NCBI GenBank assembly: GCA_015065285.1
Contig: SVQP01000003.1
Span: 27,117-91,116 of the forward strand
From: Oscillospiraceae bacterium
GTDB taxonomy: Bacteria > Bacillota > Clostridia > Oscillospirales > CAG-272
Direction of reading: 5' to 3'
DNA length: 64,000 nt
The position numbers were made by a program, and so were the translations under genes. Under the pieces are notes generated by a model. It saw nothing but the letters and a program-made list of their open reading frames with translations. It had not been told where the DNA came from and searched no databases. Shown here piece by piece: positions 16,692-23,474 of this stretch (the stretch's first letter is position 1; every line of letters begins with the position of its first letter).

Positions 16692-17840
16692 TCAGATGCA
16701 ACGAACGCGCAACACGCCGTCCATGCTATCCATTTCGCAAGGACACATGCTGCCGCTGATGTCAAACATAGTGTAAGCATATTCGCCCTTGGACTTGCTT
16801 GCCATGTTTTCAATGTTATGACCCTTGGCAGAGATGGCAGCCGAAAGGGTTGCGATGACGTTGGGGATATTCTTGTGCAGTACGCAAACGCGGCTCTCGC
16901 CTGTGCGAGGCATGGAGAGGGCGGGGAAGTTGACGCTGTTGACGATATTGCCGTTTTCCAGGTAGTCCGCCAGCTGCTCTGCCGCCATGACGGCACAGTT
17001 ATCCTCGCTCTCCTCGGTAGAAGCACCCAGGTGAGGGATGGTGACCGCCCCCTTGATGCCAATCAACTCGGGGGTGGGGAAATCGGTGACGTAGGCGGAA
17101 AGCTTGCCGGATTCCAGCGCAGCAATCACGTCTGCGGCAACCACCAGATCGGCACGCGCCAGATTGATGATCTTGGCGCCGTCCTTCATGGTTGCAAGTG
17201 AGGCGGCATTCACCATGCCCTTGGTATCCTTAGTAGCGGGCACGTGCAAGGTGAGATAATCGGAGCAGGCGAACAGCTCGTCAAACGAAGCCGCCTTGAC
17301 AATGCGGGGGTCCAGATGCCAAGCGGCATCAACAGACAAAAAGGGATCGCAGCCTACAACGTTCATGCCAAGCGAGAGCGCTGTGTTGGCAACCATGCCG
17401 CCAATTGCACCAAGTCCAACCACGCCAAGCGTTTTGCCGCGCAGTTCGGTGCCTGCAAAGGCGGATTTGCCCTTTTCCACTGCCTTTGCAACATCGGTTG
17501 CGGGATCCAACGATTGCGCCCAAGAGATACCGCCCACGATATTTCTTGCCGCCAGAAGCAAAGCGCATACGGTCAGCTCCTTAACACCGTTGGCATTGGC
17601 ACCGGGGGTGTTGAACACCACAATGCCCGCATCCGCACATTTTTCAAGCGGAATGTTGTTCACGCCCGCACCTGCGCGCGCAACGGCAAGCAGGGAATCG
17701 GGCAGTGCCATGTCGTGCATGACAGCGGAGCGGACCATGATACCGTCCGGGGCGTCCATGCTTTCGGCTACGTGATAATCGGCAGGCAGCTTGGAAAGAC
17801 CTACCTTGGCAATCTTATTGAGCAGTTGAATGTTCTTCAT
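16692..17840 (-). CDS. serA: D-3-phosphoglycerate dehydrogenase (short form with ACT domain)
   Basis: It catalyses the first step of serine synthesis, oxidising 3-phosphoglycerate with NAD+. 382 residues with the 2-hydroxyacid dehydrogenase fold: 'RAGAGVNNIPLEKC', the Rossmann loop 'GVVGLGAIGGMVANTA', the catalytic Arg in 'INLARADLV' and the His in 'IPHLGASTEES'. The last ~70 residues ('VLHKNIPNVIATLSAAIS') form a single ACT domain, the probable serine-feedback site. The Gly usually found after ARG in 'NxARGxxV' is Ala-Asp here. It starts 15 bases after serC, so the two enzymes are made from one transcript. Confidence 0.93.
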   Translation of the reverse strand: MKNIQLLNKIAKVGLSKLPADYHVAESMDAPDGIMVRSAVMHDMALPDSLLAVARAGAGVNNIPLEKCADAGIVVFNTPGANANGVKELTVCALLLAARNIVGGISWAQSLDPATDVAKAVEKGKSAFAGTELRGKTLGVVGLGAIGGMVANTALSLGMNVVGCDPFLSVDAAWHLDPRIVKAASFDELFACSDYLTLHVPATKDTKGMVNAASLATMKDGAKIINLARADLVVAADVIAALESGKLSAYVTDFPTPELIGIKGAVTIPHLGASTEESEDNCAVMAAEQLADYLENGNIVNSVNFPALSMPRTGESRVCVLHKNIPNVIATLSAAISAKGHNIENMASKSKGEYAYTMFDISGSMCPCEMDSMDGVLRVRCI

Positions 17841-17855
17841 AAGGTGACTCCTGTG

Positions 17856-18947
17856 TTATGCTTTGGGATTTTCGGCTTCGAATTTCTTCATAAAGGCAAT
17901 CAGGTCAACAATGCCTTCTACGGGCATGGCATTGTAGATGGAAGCGCGCATGCCGCCAACCGAGCGGTGACCCTTGAGGTTCTTAAAGCCTGCCTTGGCA
18001 GCCTCGGATGCAAATTTCTTATCCAGCTCCTCGTTGCCCGTTTTGAAGGTAACGTTCATGATCGAGCGGTACGCGGGCTGCGCGTGTGTGATATAGTAAT
18101 CGGTGGAGTCCAGATAATCGTACAGCATGCCTGCCTTTTGGTAGTTGATCTTGGCAATCCCTTCAAGTCCGCCAATCTCAAGCAGGTATTCGTATACAAG
18201 CCCTGCCATGTAGATGGCGTAGCAGGGAGGGGTGTTGTACATGGAATCGTTTTCTGCCATCACCTTCCACTCCAGCATTGTGGGAATGCCGGGCAGCGCC
18301 TGATCCAGCAGATCTTCGCGTACAATGACCACGGTCAAGCCTGCGGGTGCCATGTTCTTCTGTGCGCCTGCATAGATCACACCAAACTTGGAAACGTCCA
18401 CCGGCTCGGAGAGAATGCAGGAGGACATATCGGCAACCAGCGGCACGTCGCCCGTGTCGGGCACCTCGGGGAATTTGGTGCCAAAGATGGTGTTGTTATA
18501 GCAAACGTGCACGTATGCCGCATCGGGGCGTACGTCGTCCTTGGAAAATGCGGGAATATAGGAGAAGGTATCGGGCTTGGAGGAGGCAATGCACTTGGCA
18601 TCAAATCCCATGCGCAAGGCTTCCTTATATGCCTTTTCGGAGAACTGACCGGATACTACGTAGTCTGCCTTTTTGCTCTTGCCCATCAGGTTGAGCGGAA
18701 CCGATGCAAACTGGGTAGAAGCACCGCCCTGCAAAAAGAGCACCTTATAGTTCTCGGGGATCTGCATCAGCGTGCGAAGATCAGCCTGTGCCTTTGCAAT
18801 GATCTGCATATAATCCGCGGAGCGGTGACTCATTTCCATGACGGACATGCCGCTCTGTCCATAGCAAAGCAGCTCTGACTGTGCCTTTTCAAGCACGGGA
18901 AGGGGAAGCATGGAAGGGCCTGCAGAAAAATTGTATACTCTGTTCAT
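17856..18947 (-). CDS. serC: Phosphoserine aminotransferase
   Basis: A 363-residue PLP enzyme converting 3-phosphohydroxypyruvate to phosphoserine. The N-terminus 'YNFSAGPSMLP' and 'SVMEMSHRS' are diagnostic for SerC, 'LFLQGGASTQFA' is the phosphate-cup region, and 'VIYAGAQKNMAPAG' carries the PLP-binding Lys. 'GHRSVGGMRASIYNAMP' near the C-terminus is also typical. SD 'ggaggt' before ATG 18947. It heads the serC-serA operon behind a consensus-like promoter. No phosphoserine phosphatase is seen in the window. Confidence 0.96.
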   Translation of the reverse strand: MNRVYNFSAGPSMLPLPVLEKAQSELLCYGQSGMSVMEMSHRSADYMQIIAKAQADLRTLMQIPENYKVLFLQGGASTQFASVPLNLMGKSKKADYVVSGQFSEKAYKEALRMGFDAKCIASSKPDTFSYIPAFSKDDVRPDAAYVHVCYNNTIFGTKFPEVPDTGDVPLVADMSSCILSEPVDVSKFGVIYAGAQKNMAPAGLTVVIVREDLLDQALPGIPTMLEWKVMAENDSMYNTPPCYAIYMAGLVYEYLLEIGGLEGIAKINYQKAGMLYDYLDSTDYYITHAQPAYRSIMNVTFKTGNEELDKKFASEAAKAGFKNLKGHRSVGGMRASIYNAMPVEGIVDLIAFMKKFEAENPKA

Positions 18948-18981
18948 AACGAGTACCTCCGAACTTTAACAAGATAAAGCC

Positions 18982-19010
18982 ATTGTATCACTAAATGAAA
19001 GTTATGTCAA
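18982..19010 (-). promoter_or_regulatory. Promoter of serC-serA
   Basis: Minus-strand TTGACA, exactly 17 bases, then TACAAT, 34 bases before the serC start. A strong sigma-A-type promoter. No operator or riboswitch was seen in the short leader. Confidence 0.82.
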
Positions 19011-19030
19011 TAGCAAATTGCAAAAAAATA

Positions 19031-19060
19031 AAAATCTCTTCGAAAATACGAAGAGATTTT
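19031..19060 (-). terminator. Intrinsic terminator after the ThyX-like gene
   Basis: Stem 'aaaatctcttcg/cgaagagatttt', AT loop, followed on the minus strand by a T-rich run. It lies 33 bases after the stop codon. Confidence 0.85.
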
Positions 19061-19093
19061 TGAATATTATGCAAGATTCTGCGAAAAATTCCT

Positions 19094-19723
19094 TCATTTT
19101 TCTTCCTTGACGCAAATCAGGTCGTTTGCGTAGGGCAAAGAGAGAATCCACTCGCAAAGCACGTGCCATTCCGCCAGCTTATGGTTGCGGCGCGCGTAGT
19201 ACATATTGATCAGATTTTCATAGTTGAGTGTGACCGTGCGCATCTGATTATAAGAGGAGGGAAGCATCTGAATCATGTTGTGCCAGGACTGCTTGTCATT
19301 CTTATCTGCAAGGAATTTCTGACGCTCGGATTCAAGGTATGCGATGACGCCGTCCAGCACGGCAAGGCCGCCCTCGTCCATACGGTCGCAGGAAAAATCG
19401 TCGCGCGTAAACTCCTTTGCGTGGATCTTGTGCATGGTGGAGGTAGAGTTTGCGGTGGTGCCGACCTTATACGTATCGAATTCCTTCCACCAGTACAAAG
19501 GAGCGGTAATATCCACCGTCACAAAGATCTGGCGCAGGAACTTGCGGTGGTCACTGCCTGCGTGAGCCAGGCGCTTTGCCAGGTCAAGGTCGTTGGGACC
19601 CAGCACGTAGTTTCCGTTCTCATCATAGTAGCTGTCCATACGGTTCCAGCTGTTCATGGGGTTGCGCGCGCCGCGGATCGCGCCTTCAAAATTCATAACC
19701 GCGCTTCTTTCTGTTTTGAGCAT
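19094..19723 (-). CDS. ThyX-fold protein with altered flavin/substrate motif
   Basis: 209 residues. The architecture follows flavin-dependent thymidylate synthase: a 'HRKFLRQIFVTVDITAPLYW' strand, then 'WWKEFDTYKVGTTANSTSTM', and a C-terminal 'MLPSSYNQMRTVTLNYENL' with 'RRNHKLAEWHVLCEWI'. In true ThyX the second segment is W-x-R-H-R-x7-S; here it is D-T-Y-x7-S, keeping the Ser and the spacing but losing both Arg and His. The protein is therefore probably not a standard thymidylate synthase, although the fold appears retained. ATG 19723 has SD 'aaagggg'; a second ATG at 19696 has a weaker site. It is monocistronic. An altered or regulatory nucleotide-binding role is possible but unproven. Confidence 0.6.
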   Translation of the reverse strand: MLKTERSAVMNFEGAIRGARNPMNSWNRMDSYYDENGNYVLGPNDLDLAKRLAHAGSDHRKFLRQIFVTVDITAPLYWWKEFDTYKVGTTANSTSTMHKIHAKEFTRDDFSCDRMDEGGLAVLDGVIAYLESERQKFLADKNDKQSWHNMIQMLPSSYNQMRTVTLNYENLINMYYARRNHKLAEWHVLCEWILSLPYANDLICVKEEK

Positions 19724-19760
19724 AGAGTACCCCTTTCAAAGTCATACATATTCTGGAATT

Positions 19761-19789
19761 ATTATAACATAGCCGACAGAATTCGTCAA
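19761..19789 (-). promoter_or_regulatory. Promoter of the ThyX-like gene
   Basis: Minus-strand TTGACG, 17 bases, TATAAT, 37 bases before the start codon. Confidence 0.75.
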
Positions 19790-19795
19790 TAGGAC

Positions 19796-21154
19796 TCAGC
19801 GCCTGCGCGTATATTTTCCGCGTCTTGGGCGCAGGGAAAGCCCTGAGTATACGTAAAGGAAATAACCGCCCAGCAAAAGAATGGCGCATATCACCGTGGC
19901 AATAAAGGCGCGGCTGGTTACGTAATCCGAAAGCAGGGAAATGCCGTGCATGATGGGATTGCGCGCATGGTCCTCGAGAATCACCGCATCCACGCTGCCA
20001 AGCAGCGTATCTTGGTAGTAAACCGAGATCACACCTACCACCTGACCTGCACTGACAGGCGCATCCAGGGAGGTCTGATTCAAGTGACAGCGCACGTCAA
20101 GGTCAGCATCCGAAGCCGCACGCGGCAGGTAAACGGTCAGCGCATCCTTGGCGCAAACGTCTATCTCCATTCCAAAGTGCCCGGTGTTCTCTACGGGAAT
20201 GGTTATGGTGGGCTGCCCCTTTTGCAGCACTTGCCTTGTGGCAAAGCCGTTGCATGCCCAGTTGACCAGCTCGTTGGCATATTTGTAGGAATACACGACG
20301 TAGTATTCGCTGCCGTCATCCTGCGTGACCATATCGTCATCTGCGCCCATAACCAGGCACAGATAGCGATCCCCGTCGCGCTCTGCGACTGTGACCGTGC
20401 ACCAGCCGCCCTCATCGGTGCTGCCGGCATTCATGCCCCGGCAGGCAGCGTTGAAATAGCCAATGCCGTAGTAGGTGGAGATCAGGCTATTGCGGTTGTG
20501 CAGCGTGCGCTCGGGGGAGCGGTTGGTGGGGGGCATAACGTATTTGACCGCCGAGCTGATTTCCATGTAAAGAGAATTTTTTGCAGCAGCCAGCGCAATT
20601 TTGGCTGTGTCAGCTGCGGTGGTGACCATGGCATCGTCATGCAAGCCTGTGGGGTTGGTATAAATGGTTTGCGAAGCCTCAAGCAGAGCAGCCTGCTCGT
20701 TCATTTTTTCCACTAACGCCTCGGTGCTGCCGAACAGTGAGTGAGCAAGCACTGCAATGGCGTCGTTATATCCTGCGCAAATGCCTGCATACAGCATATC
20801 CTTGATCGTGACGATCTCACCTGCCTCCAAGCCCATCACTCTGCCGTCAATACCGTCCAGCATTTGCGAGGTGATGGTGATCTGACGGTCAAGCTGACCG
20901 TCCGCCAGCTTGCAGGCAAGGTAGCCTGACATGATTTTGACGGTCGAGGCAGGGAAGCGCACGGTTTCTGTGTTTTTGTCCAGCATAACCGTTTCGCTGT
21001 TGATATGGTACACGTACACCGAGGCAGCCCTTGAGGTATCGGGTGGCGGTACAAGCGAGACCACGTCGGAGTGATTGGCAAATACGGGCAGCGCGCACGT
21101 CAATAGCAAAAGGATACAAAAAAAGAGGGAGACGGCTTTTTTCAAAAACATCAT
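19796..21154 (-). CDS. DacA-like penicillin-binding protein (S11 family) with degenerate motifs
   Basis: 452 residues: signal peptide, peptidase S11 domain, beta-rich C-terminal domain and a final membrane helix with a basic tail ('LSLRPRRGKYTRRR'), the usual plan of D-Ala-D-Ala carboxypeptidases that trim peptidoglycan. The nucleophile motif S-x-x-K is present ('FPASTVKIM'). The second motif, normally S-x-N in 'SGNDA', reads 'AGYNDA' with Gly in place of Ser. The third, normally K-T-G in 'GLKTGxTDEAG', reads 'GMNAGSTDEGG', so Lys is replaced by Asn. Activity may be lost or changed. It is last in the ireB-ribF-dac operon, 16 bases after ribF, with SD 'aggagaggag'. Confidence 0.82.
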   Translation of the reverse strand: MMFLKKAVSLFFCILLLLTCALPVFANHSDVVSLVPPPDTSRAASVYVYHINSETVMLDKNTETVRFPASTVKIMSGYLACKLADGQLDRQITITSQMLDGIDGRVMGLEAGEIVTIKDMLYAGICAGYNDAIAVLAHSLFGSTEALVEKMNEQAALLEASQTIYTNPTGLHDDAMVTTAADTAKIALAAAKNSLYMEISSAVKYVMPPTNRSPERTLHNRNSLISTYYGIGYFNAACRGMNAGSTDEGGWCTVTVAERDGDRYLCLVMGADDDMVTQDDGSEYYVVYSYKYANELVNWACNGFATRQVLQKGQPTITIPVENTGHFGMEIDVCAKDALTVYLPRAASDADLDVRCHLNQTSLDAPVSAGQVVGVISVYYQDTLLGSVDAVILEDHARNPIMHGISLLSDYVTSRAFIATVICAILLLGGYFLYVYSGLSLRPRRGKYTRRR

Positions 21155-21170
21155 CTCCTCTCCTAAAATT

Positions 21171-22100
21171 TTATGTCAGATTTTCAAAATAAGCGCGCGC
21201 ACTTTTTGCATCGTGTGCTATGGCTGCGCGAAGCTCTTGCGCGTTTGCAAATTTTTGCTCCGGACGCAGAAAAGCATAAAAGGCGGTGTGCAGCTCTTTG
21301 CCATAAAGATCGCCTTCAAAATCAAATAAATAGGTCTCACAGTTCACGCGGGCATCCGAAGCATCCACGGTCGGACGAGCGCCTACGTTGGCAACACCGT
21401 CATAGGTCTTGCCGTCCACCGTGCAACGCACGGCATACACGCCGCGAGCGGGCAATGCCGACTTGGGCGAAAAATACTGATTTGCAGTAGGGAACCCCCA
21501 GGAAGAGCCGAGGTGCTTGCCGCGGCAAACCTTGGCACGCAGCGCCCAGGGGCGACCCAGCATCAGCGCAGCCTGGTCCACCTTGCCCTGTACGATCAGC
21601 TCACGAATCGCAGAGGATGCAATACGGCGCCCATCCGGCATGGTTTGCGCGGGCAGGATGACTGTGCGCTGTGCTCCAAAGTGCGCAAGCAGAGTGTCTG
21701 CATTTCCCAAGGCTTTTTTGCCAAAGCGAAAATCATAGCCACAAACCACACCCACACAGCCATAACGCTCCAAAAACGTCATGAATTCCTCAGCACTCAG
21801 GTCGCGCAGCTCGGGAAAGGGGGCAAGCAGGGCAAATTCCGCACCCGCGTCAAACAAAAGCGAAAGGCGCTCTTGTGTGCTTGTCAGGTGGGCAGGGGCG
21901 TCCTTGCATAAATAATCTCCCGAAGGACGCGTAAAGCAAAATGCACCCGCTCTCACGCCAAGCTCCTGTGCCATTTGCCGTGCGCTCTCTGCCAGCATGG
22001 CGTGCGCCTTGTGTACCCCGTCAAAGTTGCCAAGGCACAGCACGCAGGGAGAGGCGGATGGCAAAAGAGAAAAATCCTTGCCGATCAGGATAGCCGGCAT
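21171..22100 (-). CDS. ribF: Bifunctional riboflavin kinase/FAD synthetase RibF
   Basis: It makes FMN and FAD from riboflavin. The N-terminal nucleotidyltransferase domain has 'VLCLGNFDGVHKAH' and 'VCGYDFRFGKKALGN', followed by 'RRIASSAIRELI'. The C-terminal kinase domain has 'GKHLGSSWGFPTANQYF', 'GVYAVRC', 'GVANVGARPTVD' and 'NCETYLFDFEGDLYGKEL'. The chosen ATG 22100 gives 309 residues (MPAILIGKDF), the normal start for the family, and lies one base after the ireB-like stop. The ORF-track N-terminus overlaps ireB and has no family similarity. Confidence 0.93.
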   Translation of the reverse strand: MPAILIGKDFSLLPSASPCVLCLGNFDGVHKAHAMLAESARQMAQELGVRAGAFCFTRPSGDYLCKDAPAHLTSTQERLSLLFDAGAEFALLAPFPELRDLSAEEFMTFLERYGCVGVVCGYDFRFGKKALGNADTLLAHFGAQRTVILPAQTMPDGRRIASSAIRELIVQGKVDQAALMLGRPWALRAKVCRGKHLGSSWGFPTANQYFSPKSALPARGVYAVRCTVDGKTYDGVANVGARPTVDASDARVNCETYLFDFEGDLYGKELHTAFYAFLRPEQKFANAQELRAAIAHDAKSARAYFENLT

Positions 22101-22101
22101 A

Positions 22102-22302
22102 TCACTTGCAAAGGTAGCTGTTGACCAGCTCGCAAAGCAGCTGCTCGCGCTCAATGCTGCAGATCAGCGCGCGTGCACCGTTGTAATCGGTAATGTAGGT
22201 GGGATCGCCCGAAAGCAGATAACCGCTGATCTGCTGTACGGGATTGTAGCCGCCTTCCTTGAGGTCGGCATATACCTTGGTGAGAATATCTTTTGCGTTC
22301 AT
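22102..22302 (-). CDS. IreB/UPF0297-family protein, N-terminally short
   Basis: 66 residues that match the core of IreB regulators ('KEGGYNPVQQISGYLLSGDPTYITDY', then 'ARALICSIEREQLLCELVNSYL'; shown in parts). IreB is a small dimeric substrate of the PASTA kinase IreK and affects cell-wall stress resistance in enterococci. Family members are usually ~85 residues and carry the phosphorylated Thr residues in the first ten positions. This one begins directly at the 'ILTKVYADLKE' helix, and an in-frame TGA lies eight codons upstream, so the phosphorylated tail is truly absent. SD 'aaggagct'. First gene of the operon with ribF and the DacA-like gene. Confidence 0.8.
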   Translation of the reverse strand: MNAKDILTKVYADLKEGGYNPVQQISGYLLSGDPTYITDYNGARALICSIEREQLLCELVNSYLCK

Positions 22303-22337
22303 ATCATAGCTCCTTGAAGGTTTTCATACTTAAATAT

Positions 22338-22366
22338 ATTATACCGAATTTTCTGCCAAATTGCAA
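22338..22366 (-). promoter_or_regulatory. Promoter of ireB-like/ribF/dac operon
   Basis: Minus-strand TTGCAA (22366-22361), 17 bases, TATAAT (22343-22338), 36 bases before the start codon. Confidence 0.75.
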
Positions 22367-22438
22367 GGGTTTTTGTTGCCTTATTTGAAAATATTAAACG
22401 ATTTGACACATATGCCTTAATTAAAAGGAGAGAGAACA

Positions 22439-22467
22439 TTGACTTTTATCGAAAACCGTGTTACAAT
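22439..22467 (+). promoter_or_regulatory. Promoter of the Thr/Pro-rich lipoprotein gene
   Basis: TTGACT, 17 bases, TACAAT, followed by a ~60-base leader with the alternating run 'gcgcgcgtgcgcgc'. Confidence 0.75.
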
Positions 22468-22536
22468 GGAAGAAAGGACGAGCTGCGCGCGTGCGCGCCT
22501 TACGAGTTTGTCAAGTGATGAAAGGAGATAGAAAAC

Positions 22537-23328
22537 ATGAAAAAATTTGCTTTACTTCTTGCCCTTGTTTTGCTGCTGAGTGCAGTGATGGTTGCCTGCA
22601 ACACAGGTGACGATACGGGTGAACCCCCTGTAACGACTGCTCCCGAAACCCAGGCTCCGACCGAGGCGCCCACAACCCAGGCTCCCACGACTGAAGAGCC
22701 TACAACCGAAGCTCCAACCACCGAGGAGCCCACTACCGAGGAGCCTACAACCGAAGCTCCCACCACCGAGGAGACCACAGAGCCTGCCCCTGCCATAGAG
22801 CCCACCGCATACTTTAGTGCAGAGCAGCTGGCAGCGCTGAGCGCCGTGAACGCAACCGGCTCGCTGGAGGACGGTTACGTGCACTACTTGACAGGCACCA
22901 CCGATACCTTTACCAACCCCTGCATTACGTTGAGCGCAGAGGGCGAGGGCTTTACCGATATTATCGCAATCAAGTACCGCACCAACTGCGGCTCTTACGG
23001 CTCCAACTTCTGGGGCACCTTCTTACTCAACGGCACTGCGGAATTCAACGGCAACCGCAGAGACAGTGATAACTGGTTCTACTACTTCACCGACGGAGAG
23101 TGGGACGTGCTGATTCTGGATATGAGAAGAAATAAGGCAGGGGCTGACGGTGTTCCCGACACCGACGTCACGGGCGGCGCAGCTATTCAGACTGTTGTGT
23201 ATAATTTCTTTGATTACGTTGGAAACGACGGCAAGATCGTCACTGCGGACGGCGCAGAGGAGTATATCGATCTTGCGTATATCGCGTTCTTCAACACCAA
23301 GGAAGAGGCAGCAGCGTACTGCGACTGA
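22537..23328 (+). CDS. Surface lipoprotein with Thr/Pro/Glu-rich linker
   Basis: 263 residues. Signal with lipobox 'AVMVAC' (Cys 21), then a ~65-residue stalk made of 'APTTEEPTTE'-like units, which should be extended and span the cell wall. The C-terminal ~175 residues form a globular, aromatic-rich domain ('TNCGSYGSNFWGTFLLNG', 'NWFYYFTDGEWDVLILDMR', 'IDLAYIAFFNTKEEA') that looks like a beta-sandwich module of the kind used for glycan binding. No catalytic motif was seen. SD 'aaaggag'. It is a single-gene unit with its own promoter and terminator. Function unknown. Confidence 0.7.
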   Translation: MKKFALLLALVLLLSAVMVACNTGDDTGEPPVTTAPETQAPTEAPTTQAPTTEEPTTEAPTTEEPTTEEPTTEAPTTEETTEPAPAIEPTAYFSAEQLAALSAVNATGSLEDGYVHYLTGTTDTFTNPCITLSAEGEGFTDIIAIKYRTNCGSYGSNFWGTFLLNGTAEFNGNRRDSDNWFYYFTDGEWDVLILDMRRNKAGADGVPDTDVTGGAAIQTVVYNFFDYVGNDGKIVTADGAEEYIDLAYIAFFNTKEEAAAYCD

Positions 23329-23342
23329 TACGAAACATTCAA

Positions 23343-23375
23343 AATCCCACCGAGAGTGCTCGGTGGGATTTTTTT
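23343..23375 (+). terminator. Intrinsic terminator after the lipoprotein gene
   Basis: Stem 'aatcccaccgag/ctcggtgggatt', four-base loop, then TTTTT, 15 bases after the stop. Confidence 0.93.
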
Positions 23376-23410
23376 GAACTCTTAAATCTGCGCAAAAAGT
23401 TTGATATTTA

Positions 23411-23439
23411 TTGACAGAGATATAAAAATATGATATAAT
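23411..23439 (+). promoter_or_regulatory. Promoter of the TerB-N/ATPase/helicase operon
   Basis: Fully consensus TTGACA, 17-base AT-rich spacer, TATAAT, 35 bases before the first start codon. Strong, apparently constitutive; no operator is evident. Confidence 0.88.
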
Positions 23440-23474
23440 CAATATTTACAAGAAATACGAAAAAGGGGGATCTT

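Noticed and set aside
17244-18878. 544-residue + strand ORF opposite serA and serC
   Set aside because: It spans two confidently identified minus-strand genes and their 15-base gap, with no SD and no family features.
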